Assembly (NCBI RefSeq): GCF_014202425.1
Contig: NZ_JACHGT010000008.1
Coordinates: forward strand, 62,001 to 126,000
From: Phytomonospora endophytica
Lineage (GTDB): Bacteria; Actinomycetota; Actinomycetes; Mycobacteriales; Micromonosporaceae
Direction: 5' to 3'
DNA length: 64,000 nucleotides
In this document: piece after piece, positions 1 to 8,217 of the stretch
Numbering within the stretch: position 1 is the stretch's first letter
Layout of the letters: every line of letters begins with the position of its first letter
Notes under the pieces: model-generated
Database searches by the model: none
Seen by the model: only the letters and a program-made list of their open reading frames with translations
What the model was told of the DNA's origin: nothing
Program-made: the position numbers and the translations under genes

Positions 1-370
1 TCGTACCCACCAACGTCACACATCCGGTAGCACGGCGTCCTCACTGCGGACGGGCGACGACGGCCCGTTGAGCGACCGGGTCAAGAGGCCGCGACACATG
101 CCACCACCGCGTCGCGTCCACCCGTCATCCCCGGGTAATCGCCCTGCCGGAACGAACCGTCCGACCGTCGCGACGCTCACCGCGACGGGCGACTTCACCC
201 GTTCGTGCTACCTGTGCTCTCGCTGTCCCGTTTCCGTTCGTGCCTTTTGGGTTCGGAGTGGTTAGTTTGTAACTTCAAGCGATTGAACGCAGCTCAGAAC
301 CACCACACCGGACGAGTAACGAACAATCGCCGAACAATCGCCCGAACAACCCGTTCTGCTGGGGGACATC
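1..370. other. Upstream region with iterated GAACAATCGC repeats
   Basis: No convincing gene is seen here; the open frames are short, with arginine-rich translations typical of chance frames in GC-rich DNA. The last 50 bases before the regulator gene hold three copies of a GAACAA element, beginning at 321, 332 and 344. The first two share GAACAATCGC and are 11 bases apart, about one helical turn. They could be an operator for the regulator itself; this is inference. Confidence 0.5.
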
Positions 371-2635
371 GTGGGAAGGCCGCAACGACCGATCGACCGC
401 AACGGCGGGCCGGTGGCGGAATTCGCCGGAGCACTCAGGCGCCTGCGCGACCGCAGCGGCGCCCTCCCTTACCGGACCCTCGCCCGCAGAGCCAACTGCG
501 CACCGTCCACATTGTCCGACGCCGCCGCCGGACGCCGCCTGCCCAGCTGGCCGGTCGTGTCCGCCTTCGTCCGCGCCTGCGGCGTCGGCGACGAGTCGCC
601 CTGGCTCGCCCGCTGGCAGGCCGCCGCCAACCGCACCCCGACACCCGCGCCCGTCGGCCGCATCCCCGACGACCCGGCCTCCTTCCTCGGCCGCGACGAC
701 GAACTCGACGGCACCCTCCGACTGCTCGAAAGCGCCCGGATGGTCACCGTCACCGGACCCGGCGGCGTCGGGAAGACCCGCCTCGCGCAACGCGTCGCCG
801 CCCAGGCCCAGATCGACTACAAGAACGGCGCCCGCTGGGTCGAACTCGCCGACCTCAACGACCGCGCCCTCATCGCCCGCAAGATCCTCTCGGCCCTCGA
901 CCAGCCACCCGACCCGATCCGCGACCCCGAGGAACAGCTCCTCGCCGCGTTGACCGGTCGGCATTTACTGCTGGTCCTCGACAACTGCGAGCACCTCGCC
1001 GCAGGCGTCGCCCGCCTCACCCGCGAGATCCTCACGCACACCACGGGTGTGTCGATCCTGGCGACGAGCCGCCGTGCGCTCGGACTCCCCGAGGAACATC
1101 TGTCCACTGTGGGGCCGCTGTCGCCCGAGCAGGCCACCGACCTGCTGCTGGAACGCGCCCGGGCGGTCCTTCCCGGGTACGAGCCGGGCGAGACCGACCT
1201 GCAGTGCGCCCAACGCATCTGTGAACGCCTCGACGGGCTGCCCCTGGCGATCGAGTTCGCGGCCCGCCGGTTGCGCACCTTCTCGCTGGCGCAACTCCTC
1301 GAATACCTCTCGGCACCGTCGGCGCAGCTCGGTGACGACTCCGGGGTGCGGCATCCACGCCAGGCCTCGATGCTCGCGACGCTGGACTGGAGCCACGAAC
1401 TCTGCTCCCCGGCGGCGCGCCGACTGTGGTGCGACCTGTCGGTCTACCTGGGCGGCGCGCCTCTAGAAGCGGTCACGGCCGGAGCGGGCGCCGAGGCCTT
1501 CGGCGCGGTGTCGGAACTCGTCGACCAGTCCGTCCTGGTCAACGCCGGGCAGCGGCTGCGGATGCTGGAGACCGTGCGGGAGTACGGGATCCGGCGGCTG
1601 ACCGCGCGCGGCGGACTGGCGGAGGCGCACGAACGACATCTCGACCGGTGTCTGGCCTACCTGATGCGCGCCGACGCCGAATGGTACGGACCCAAGCAGC
1701 TCGACGTGCTGCGCCGGGTGCGCGCCGAGATGCCGAACTTCCGCGTCGCCATGGAGTACGGCATGGACGCCGGCGGCGACGCCTCCCTTCGCGCGCTGCG
1801 GATCGCGCGCACCCTCTGGTGGTTCTGGCTCGCGTCGGGGACCGTCGACGAAGGACGCGACTGGCTGGAGAAGGGGATCGCGGCCTGCGACGACCCCGCC
1901 GAACGCCACGACGCCTACTGGGCCTGCGCCTATGTCTACGTCCTCCTCGGCGACACCAAACGCGTTGGGGAACTGTGCGACCTCGCCGTCGAAGGCGGCG
2001 GGAAGGCCACGATCGCCTGGGCCACCCTGGTTCGAGGGCTGATCGCGCTCGTCTCCGGGCCCCTTGAGGAGTCGATCGAGGTCTCCGAGTCGGCCCTGCG
2101 CCGCTTCGAGGAGATCGGCGAGGACCAAGGCGCCCAGCACGCCCTGAGCCAGCTAGGGATCGCCGAAGTGCTGCGCGGCAACGAGGACAGGGCCGTCCCC
2201 TGGCTGGAGCAAGGGCGCCACATCGCCGCCGAACACGGCGAACGCTGGCACCGTACCTACCTGCTGTGGGGACTGGGAACCCTGCGGTCCAAGGGATCCG
2301 ACCCCGCGTCGGCACTTCCCATGCTCAAGGAGGGACTGCGGATCCAGGAGGACTTCGGCGACCAGCGAGCCGTCGCGGCCAACCTGGAGGCCCTCGCCTG
2401 GGTCTCGGCGGCCATCGGCGCCACCGACGCCGCCGTCGTCCTGCTCGGCCGCAGCCATTGGGCGTGGCCGGAAGCCGAGTCGAGGCTGTTCGGGTTCAGC
2501 GCCCTCGTCGGGATAGGTGAACGCAATGAGGCCGCCCTGCGCGCGTCGATGACCCCGGCCGCGTTCGAGACGGCCTACACCCGCGGTGGCGAACTGTCGA
2601 GCGACGAGTTCTGGGACCTCGTCGACGACCTCTAG
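371..2635 (+). CDS. XRE-type HTH / NB-ARC (STAND) transcriptional regulator
   Basis: A 754-residue regulator. Residues about 18-70 form a helix-turn-helix like the XRE domains that precede NB-ARC modules in actinomycetes. An NB-ARC ATPase follows, with Walker A GPGGVGKT at 129-136, Walker B LLLVLDNCEH at 199-208, and a GLPLAIE motif near 290. The C-terminal half is helical and TPR-like, with repeated A/L/E-rich helices. Proteins of this build (AfsR and MalT relatives) act as ligand-controlled switches; the ligand and target genes here are unknown. The start is GTG at 371, with GGGGGAC just upstream. A rare TTA leucine codon encodes residue 199 (965-967), which in streptomycetes would suggest dependence on the bldA tRNA. 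The stop overlaps the stop of the convergent next gene. Confidence 0.85.
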   Translation: MGRPQRPIDRNGGPVAEFAGALRRLRDRSGALPYRTLARRANCAPSTLSDAAAGRRLPSWPVVSAFVRACGVGDESPWLARWQAAANRTPTPAPVGRIPDDPASFLGRDDELDGTLRLLESARMVTVTGPGGVGKTRLAQRVAAQAQIDYKNGARWVELADLNDRALIARKILSALDQPPDPIRDPEEQLLAALTGRHLLLVLDNCEHLAAGVARLTREILTHTTGVSILATSRRALGLPEEHLSTVGPLSPEQATDLLLERARAVLPGYEPGETDLQCAQRICERLDGLPLAIEFAARRLRTFSLAQLLEYLSAPSAQLGDDSGVRHPRQASMLATLDWSHELCSPAARRLWCDLSVYLGGAPLEAVTAGAGAEAFGAVSELVDQSVLVNAGQRLRMLETVREYGIRRLTARGGLAEAHERHLDRCLAYLMRADAEWYGPKQLDVLRRVRAEMPNFRVAMEYGMDAGGDASLRALRIARTLWWFWLASGTVDEGRDWLEKGIAACDDPAERHDAYWACAYVYVLLGDTKRVGELCDLAVEGGGKATIAWATLVRGLIALVSGPLEESIEVSESALRRFEEIGEDQGAQHALSQLGIAEVLRGNEDRAVPWLEQGRHIAAEHGERWHRTYLLWGLGTLRSKGSDPASALPMLKEGLRIQEDFGDQRAVAANLEALAWVSAAIGATDAAVVLLGRSHWAWPEAESRLFGFSALVGIGERNEAALRASMTPAAFETAYTRGGELSSDEFWDLVDDL

Positions 2636-3261
2636 CCGGGGACGCCACTCCACGCCGGCCGATCGGCGTGGTCGGCGCGGACGACGACGTCGGCGGGCTC
2701 GACTTCCCCGTCATAGCGGGCGAAGGCGGGCAACTGCCAGTCCTCGGTGCCACGCCGGCGCAGCGCGCCCGCCGACAGGTGAATGTGGACGGACAGGTCG
2801 AAGGGGAACCACCGGTTGAGCAGGAACTCCCCGACGACGACAACGACCGTGCCGGGAGCGAGCTCGACGTAGGGACTGCGGGTCGCGCGGTCCTTCGTGG
2901 TGTCCCACAGGTCGGGCAGGACGCGACCGGAACCCTTGGCTTCGAGGGGATCGAACACCTCCCGGAAGAGCGCGCCGGAGTCGAGCCAGTGGTCGAGGAA
3001 CGCGTCGGCGTCGCGCTTGCCGTACTCGAAACGCAGCGACGCGGGCTTGAGGAACCCGCCCGACGGGACGATGAGGGTTTCACGGCCCAACGGGCGCAGC
3101 TCGGCGGCGAGCGCGTCGGCGAGGTCGCGGGGCCGCGCCACCGCGGCTCCGTCGACGGCGACGCGGGTGTGGCGGGCGTCATCGGCGGGCGTGAGGTCGG
3201 CGATGTGGCGGGCGAGAGTGGCCGCGATGGCGGGCCAGGTGGTGGGGACTGGTGGTGGCAC
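2632..3261 (-). CDS. Uridine kinase-like protein lacking a normal P-loop
   Basis: A 209-residue protein resembling the actinobacterial 'uridine kinase' group of P-loop NTPases. It has the VAVDG strand near residue 30-35, a middle region with FEYGKRDADAF, and a C-terminal VVVVGEFLLNRW segment typical of the family. Where the family has GxxGKT/S, this protein reads GAAVARPRD, so the Walker A lysine and Ser/Thr are missing. A normal kinase reaction therefore looks unlikely, and a binding or vestigial role is possible. The gene converges with the upstream regulator and shares its CTAG stop bases (2632-2635). The name rests on family resemblance only. Confidence 0.6.
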   Translation of the reverse strand: MPPPVPTTWPAIAATLARHIADLTPADDARHTRVAVDGAAVARPRDLADALAAELRPLGRETLIVPSGGFLKPASLRFEYGKRDADAFLDHWLDSGALFREVFDPLEAKGSGRVLPDLWDTTKDRATRSPYVELAPGTVVVVVGEFLLNRWFPFDLSVHIHLSAGALRRRGTEDWQLPAFARYDGEVEPADVVVRADHADRPAWSGVPG

Positions 3262-3458
3262 GGGGTCAGTGTGCCGGATCTTGGGCCGGGGTGGGGGCGA
3301 GGTGGCCGGCGTGGTGGGCGGCCTGGTCGGCCAGGGCGCGGGTGAGGCGGTGAGCGGGCCAGAGGAGGGCGGCGTCGGCGAGGCCGTGCAGGGCGGCGAG
3401 ATGACGAAGGTCGATCGGCGACCTTGCCGCTCTTGCCTTCCTCCGCCAAGATGTCCGG

Positions 3459-5366
3459 ATGGGTTCGCGGGGGCGGTGGGTCGTCGGGGTTGCGGCGGGG
3501 CTGGTCGGGTTGGCGGCGTCGGGGTTCCTCATCGTCGCCTACGCGTTCGCGCCTGCGCGCGACTTCGGGGCCACGTCGGGCGTGGTCAGCGGGGTGATCG
3601 GGGCGCTCGGGTTCGCCGTCGCCGTGTTCGCCCTGCTTCCCGGGCTGGCCGGGCCTTCCGGCGATCCGCTGGAGGAACTGGCCGCCGCGGTGGCGCGGGA
3701 GTGGGAACGCGAGGTCATGGCCCGCGGCCTTGACCGTTCGGACGTGTTGCGGGTGCGCTGGGGGTCGACGCGGCGGCCGGTCGTGACCGCCTGCGGCGAC
3801 GATTCCGGTGACGTCGCGGGGATGGCGGACCTGTGGCGGGCGCATCCCGCCCGGCAGCTCGTCGTCATCGGTGATCCGGGCGCGGGCAAGAGCACGGCGG
3901 CGGTGGGGCTCGTGCGGCGCATTCTCGCGGAGCGGTCGGCGGGTGATCCGGTCCCGGTTCTGATTCCCCTCGCCGACTGGGATCCCGGTGCCGACCACGC
4001 CGAGGTGTGGCTGGCCCGGCGGCTCGCCGACGCCTATCCCTGGCTGCGTCGGCGGGGTCTGGCGTCGGACCTGGTCGAGCGCGGCAGGCTCGTACCGGTC
4101 CTGGACGGCCTGGACGAGATCGGCGGTGACCGGCGGCCCGCGGCTATCCCGGCGCTGGAGGCGGCTTTCGGCGCGTCGCGGCCGTTCGTGCTGACCTGCC
4201 GGTCGGCCGAGTACGAGGAGCTCATCGCCGTGACGGGATCGCCGTTCGCGGCGGCCGCCGTCGTGGAGATCGAGGCCGTGTCGGCCGAGGATGCGGTCGC
4301 CTACCTGCCGTCGGGGCAGGTAGGCGGCGCCGAGCGCTGGAAGCCGGTGCTGGACCGGCTTCGTGCCGAGCCGGACGGACCGCTCGCGACGGCCCTGCGG
4401 ACACCGCTGATGGTGTTCCTGGCCAGGGAGGGCCATCGGCGCGGCGACCCGGCCGAACTGCTCGCTCTGTCCGATGTAGACGTGATCGAGGAGACGCTCC
4501 TTGACGGCTACATTCCGGCCGTCTACGGCGATCGTGGGCCGGCGGCTCCGGGGGACAGGCGCCTCGACGTCGCCGAGGATGACGCCCGGCAGTGGCTCGG
4601 GCATTTCGCGCGCCGCTCGCCGGGGCCGTTCGCCTGGTGGGAGACCGCCCCGGCGATGCGCTGGACACGCCGCCTGCTGGGGGCGGCGGTGGGTGTCGTC
4701 GTCGGTGTCGTCGCGTTCGCGGTGTCCGGGGACGAGTCGATCTGGTTCGCCGTCATGCCGACGCTCGTGTTCGGTGCCGCCGCCACGGGCCGGATCCACG
4801 CCGCGCGCCCGAAGTCCCTGCGCGGCAGCCGCCGGGTCTGGTCGACGGTCGTGTGGATCACCGTGGCCGACGCGGTACTGGCCGTCGCCTTGTTCGCCTT
4901 CGGCGAGTCCGAGCTGGGGCTGGCGGTCGCGCTCATCTATCCCGGTGTCGCCGTGCTCGGCGTGCTCCTCGCGTCGATGCTGACCGTCGAACCCGGCGTC
5001 TCGGGACCCGAACGCTCGCTGCGTGACGACCGAACGGTCGCGATGCTCACGGCCCTGGCCTACCTGCTGTTGCTGGGCGGGCTGCTGGTCGCCATCGGAT
5101 GGCGGGGCGCGCTGGACACGGAGCCGCTCCCGATCGTGGCCAGCATGCCGATCGGCACCGCCCTCATGGGGATCACCGCGAGCGCGTGGGCGCGCTTCTG
5201 CGCGGCCCGGTTGCTGTTGGCGCGGCGGCGGCGGTTCCCGTTGCGGCTCATGCGGTTCCTCGCCGACGCCCACCGTCGCGGCGTGGTGCGCAAGGTCGGC
5301 CCGCGCTACGAACTGCGGCATGCCCGGCTGGCGCAGCACCTGTCGTCGACGTGGGTGCCGCGGTGA
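3459..5366 (+). CDS. Membrane-anchored NACHT-type ATPase (copy 1)
   Basis: A 635-residue protein with two N-terminal hydrophobic segments (about 8-30 and 38-62), then a NACHT/STAND ATPase: Walker A GDPGAGKST at 138-146, Walker B VLDGLDE at 214-220, and a sensor-like TCRSAEY at 246-252. The C-terminal half carries several more membrane spans (about 400-600). It ends in a short conserved RKVGPRYELRHARLAQHL segment like that of other actinobacterial NACHT proteins. It is clearly paralogous to the gene at 6378, and the first 260 residues align almost without gaps. NACHT proteins are nucleotide-driven switches, some with roles in antiphage defence; the role here is unknown. The ATG at 3459 was chosen because it aligns with the paralogue's start and a shared AAGATGTxCGG leader. 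Confidence 0.8.
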   Translation: MGSRGRWVVGVAAGLVGLAASGFLIVAYAFAPARDFGATSGVVSGVIGALGFAVAVFALLPGLAGPSGDPLEELAAAVAREWEREVMARGLDRSDVLRVRWGSTRRPVVTACGDDSGDVAGMADLWRAHPARQLVVIGDPGAGKSTAAVGLVRRILAERSAGDPVPVLIPLADWDPGADHAEVWLARRLADAYPWLRRRGLASDLVERGRLVPVLDGLDEIGGDRRPAAIPALEAAFGASRPFVLTCRSAEYEELIAVTGSPFAAAAVVEIEAVSAEDAVAYLPSGQVGGAERWKPVLDRLRAEPDGPLATALRTPLMVFLAREGHRRGDPAELLALSDVDVIEETLLDGYIPAVYGDRGPAAPGDRRLDVAEDDARQWLGHFARRSPGPFAWWETAPAMRWTRRLLGAAVGVVVGVVAFAVSGDESIWFAVMPTLVFGAAATGRIHAARPKSLRGSRRVWSTVVWITVADAVLAVALFAFGESELGLAVALIYPGVAVLGVLLASMLTVEPGVSGPERSLRDDRTVAMLTALAYLLLLGGLLVAIGWRGALDTEPLPIVASMPIGTALMGITASAWARFCAARLLLARRRRFPLRLMRFLADAHRRGVVRKVGPRYELRHARLAQHLSSTWVPR

Positions 5367-5427
5367 GCGGGATTCCCCGCGTGTCGGAGCTTTGGGACGA
5401 CCCACCGCGCATCTCACGCGGAACCGG

Positions 5428-6300
5428 TCACGTGCACTGCTCCACCATCAACGCGCGCTCGAAGCGCCGGGCCGCCAGGTCGTCGTCGCGGACGAACCAG
5501 TACAGGTTCCAGTAGTCGCCGCCGGCGAGCGCGGTCCTGTCGTGCGGCACGTACTGGAGGAGCGGCCGCCAGTGCGGCAGCTCGCGCTGGACCGTCTCCT
5601 CGTCGGCCTTGCCTTCGAAGACGGCGTAGCGGACGAGTTCGTCCTCGGGCGGGTCCTGCATCGCGTAGGTGTGGCCGCCGATCTTCGTCGGGACCTCGCC
5701 TTCGCCGTACGGCGGCTCGAAACCCCCGCCGTCCAGGGCTTCCAGCACCTCCGGGTCGGACTCGCCGTACCGTGCGCGCCACGCCGCCGCCGCGTACTCG
5801 GGCTGCGTGAGGTCCACCCACCCCGTCAGCGGCTCGGCCTCGACGCAGGTCAGCGCGGTCGGCGCCCGCCGTCGAAGGCCTGCCCCGTCAGGGATGTAGA
5901 CGACCTGCCCGGCCTCGGGCGCGCCCGCCGACGCGCCCATCGTCCACGGCGTGCGCCCGCCCCACAGCTGCCCGTCGGCGACGAAGAACTGGAGCAGCCC
6001 CGACTCCGGCAGGCCCAGCCCGGCGTCCGGCAGGGCCGCGCAGTCGAGCGTCAGCTACGGCGACAGCTCGCCGTAGTCGTCCCACACCGGCCACGGCATG
6101 TCCGGCGGAAGGACGGCGGAGTCGCCGCCGTAGCGGCCGACGACCGGCTCGTGGTCGTCGGCGTGGTCGAGCAGGACCGCCGGGAGCAGGAGCTCGCGCC
6201 AGCGCGGGATCGCCTGGGGCGGCAGGAGTTCGCGGGCCGCGGCCACGAGACGCGGCTCGTGGACGGGCGCGCGAAAGGGGGTGGTGGGCATGTGGGACAA
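5428..6300 (-). pseudogene. DUF1963 (YwqG-like) gene interrupted by one in-frame amber codon
   Basis: Reading from ATG 6300 gives a typical DUF1963/YwqG N-terminus through WPVWDDYGELSP (81 residues), then a single TAG at 6055-6057. The same frame continues without any shift: LTLDCAALPDAGLGLPES, LLQFFVADGQLW, then the rest of the domain (QVVYIPDG, LTGWVDL) to the stop at 5428. The full product would be about 290 residues, normal for the family. A single nonsense mutation is the simplest reading, since a Gln or Trp codon is one base away. The downstream part could restart at ATG 5940 as a truncated 170-residue protein. The gene lies between the two NACHT paralogues on the opposite strand. Family function is unknown. 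Confidence 0.8.
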
Positions 6301-6325
6301 GGTATGCGGCGAGGCGGGCGGCGAC

Positions 6326-6342
6326 CTTGAGGGGAACTTGAG
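6326..6342 (+). promoter_or_regulatory. CTTGAG direct repeat (11-bp period) before NACHT copy 2
   Basis: CTTGAG occurs at 6326-6331 and again at 6337-6342, exactly one helical turn apart, about 36 bases before the NACHT start. The reverse complement (CTCAAG repeats) matches the arrangement at 28334 and 59432. Direct repeats at 11-bp spacing are typical of OmpR/PhoB/SARP-type activators. The regulator is unknown. Confidence 0.4.
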
Positions 6343-6377
6343 TTGCCCCGCTCGACGTCGCGCACGAAGATGTTCGG

Positions 6378-8213
6378 ATGGGGACGAGGGGGCGCCGGAT
6401 ACTCGGCGGCGCAGGGGTTCTGCTCGGACTGGCGGCGGCCGGCGGCTTCCTCGCGGCGTACCTCGCCTCCCCGGCCCGCGACTTCGCCACCACGTCCGGG
6501 CTGATCAGTGGCGTGCTCGCCGCGCTCGGCTTCACCGTCGCGGTGCTCGCGCTGCTCCCGGCCCTCAGTCGGACCGGCGGCGACCCGCTCGAAACGCTCG
6601 CGCTCGCCGTCGCCCGTGAGTGGGAGCGTGAGGCCGTGTCGCGGGGTCTCGACCGGCCGGAGCCGCTGCGGGTGCGATGGGGACCGACGGATCGGCTCGT
6701 CGCCGAGGCGCGGGTCGAAGAATCCGGCGACGTCACCGCGATCGCCGACGTGTGGAGCGCGCATCCCGCGCGGCAACTGGTGATCCTCGGCGAGCCGGGG
6801 GCGGGCAAGACCTCGGCGGCGGTGATCCTGGTGCGGCGGCTCCTGGCGACCCGGGCGCAGGGGGATCCGGTGCCGGTGCTGCTGAACGTCGGCGACTGGG
6901 AGGCCGGTGGAGACCACCTCCACTCCTGGCTGGCCGACAAGCTCGTGGCCCACTACGGTCTTCGTCCGGCTGTGACCGGTGAGCTCGTCGACGGTGGACG
7001 GATCGTGCCGGTTCTCGACGGGCTCGACGAGCTGCGTGAATCGGTGCGAGAACGCGCGATCGGCGCGCTGACCGACGCCGTGGGAATGGAACGGCCGCTG
7101 GTGGTGACCTGTCGCTCGGTGGAGTACGAGTCGCTCGTCCGGTCGGAGGGAGCGCCACTCGCCCGGGCCGCGGTCGTGGAGATCAGGCGGGTCGAGGCCG
7201 CGGAGGCGGTCGCGTATCTGCCTGCGGGCCAGATCGGCGGTGAGACCCGGTGGCGGCCGGTCCTCGACCGGTTGCGCGACGAGCCGGATGGACCGCTCGC
7301 CACGGCGTTGCGGACGCCGCTGATGGTGTTCCTCGCCCGGGAGGAGTACCGGCAGGCGGAGACGGATCCGCGCGAGCTGCTCGCACTGTCCGATATGGAC
7401 GCGATCGAGCGAGAGCTGCTCACCGGCTACATCCCCGCCATTTACCGGGACCCAGGTCCCCAGCGACCGGGAGAGAAGGCTCCGCCGGACTACCCGGCCG
7501 CTGATGTCGAGCGATGGCTGAGTTTCCTGGCGCGACCTGCGGCCTTTGGCGATGTCGGCGGATTTCACTGGTGGGGTCTGCGCGGCAAGGTTCGCAGGCG
7601 CCCGGCACAGCACAGAAGTCTGCGCGGAGAATCGGCGATCGGGGGCATCGCCGCGGGTCTCCTCACATCCGCGCTGCTGGGCTACCTGGTCGGTGCGAAC
7701 GCCCTCCCCGACGTGAACTCCGGGCTGACCCTCGGTGTGCTCGTTCTCTCGATCACCATCGGTCTGTGGATTCCGAACCGATCGCCCTGGCGGGCTCGGA
7801 TCTGGGAGGACTGGCCCGATCGTTTCCTACCGGAGGCGCGCTCGAATCTGTACGCGGTCTCCGGAGCCTGGCTTGGGCTCACCTTGCTGGGCGGGATGCT
7901 CACCGGTGCCTTTCCGTCCGCATGGCACCTGGTCTCGCTTCCGGTGGCGTTCGTGGCCGCGTTGATCATGCTGCCGTGGGTTTCGGAGTCCGCCAACTTC
8001 CATCTCGCGACGTGGCAGCTCTCGCGGGACGGCGTCATACCCGTGCGTCTCATACCCTTCCTCGAAGACGCCCACCGCCGGGGCGTCATGCGCAAGGTCG
8101 GCCCCGCCTACCAGTTCCGCCACGCCCGCCTCGCCGAACACCTGGCCGCCCAACACCTCGCCAAACAGCAGGGACCGGCGGCCGAAGCCCCCGGTCCCTC
8201 CACAAGCGACTAA
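6378..8213 (+). CDS. Membrane-anchored NACHT-type ATPase (copy 2)
   Basis: A 611-residue paralogue of the protein at 3459. Order: two N-terminal hydrophobic segments (about 8-30, 40-62); Walker A GEPGAGKTS at 138-146; Walker B VLDGLDE at 212-218; TCRSVEY near 244; several C-terminal membrane spans (about 425-560); and the end motif RKVGPAYQFRHARLAEHLA. The N-terminal 260 residues and the end motif are well conserved between the copies, whereas the middle membrane region has diverged. The pair therefore looks like an old tandem duplication with changed sensor or membrane parts. The gene stops 4 bases before the convergent oligopeptidase stop. Function is inferred only as a nucleotide-dependent membrane switch. 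Confidence 0.8.
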   Translation: MGTRGRRILGGAGVLLGLAAAGGFLAAYLASPARDFATTSGLISGVLAALGFTVAVLALLPALSRTGGDPLETLALAVAREWEREAVSRGLDRPEPLRVRWGPTDRLVAEARVEESGDVTAIADVWSAHPARQLVILGEPGAGKTSAAVILVRRLLATRAQGDPVPVLLNVGDWEAGGDHLHSWLADKLVAHYGLRPAVTGELVDGGRIVPVLDGLDELRESVRERAIGALTDAVGMERPLVVTCRSVEYESLVRSEGAPLARAAVVEIRRVEAAEAVAYLPAGQIGGETRWRPVLDRLRDEPDGPLATALRTPLMVFLAREEYRQAETDPRELLALSDMDAIERELLTGYIPAIYRDPGPQRPGEKAPPDYPAADVERWLSFLARPAAFGDVGGFHWWGLRGKVRRRPAQHRSLRGESAIGGIAAGLLTSALLGYLVGANALPDVNSGLTLGVLVLSITIGLWIPNRSPWRARIWEDWPDRFLPEARSNLYAVSGAWLGLTLLGGMLTGAFPSAWHLVSLPVAFVAALIMLPWVSESANFHLATWQLSRDGVIPVRLIPFLEDAHRRGVMRKVGPAYQFRHARLAEHLAAQHLAKQQGPAAEAPGPSTSD

Positions 8214-8217
8214 CGCG

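Noticed and set aside
2496-5417. A 973-codon open frame on the minus strand across the kinase-like and NACHT genes
   Set aside because: It is antisense to a well-supported NACHT gene, its translation is Arg/Pro/His-rich without domain features, and such long open frames are expected in high-GC DNA.
6055-6057. Programmed read-through or pyrrolysine at the amber codon
   Set aside because: There is no downstream structure that stands out and no pyl genes are visible; DUF1963 proteins are not known to need it. A nonsense mutation or a sequencing error is simpler.
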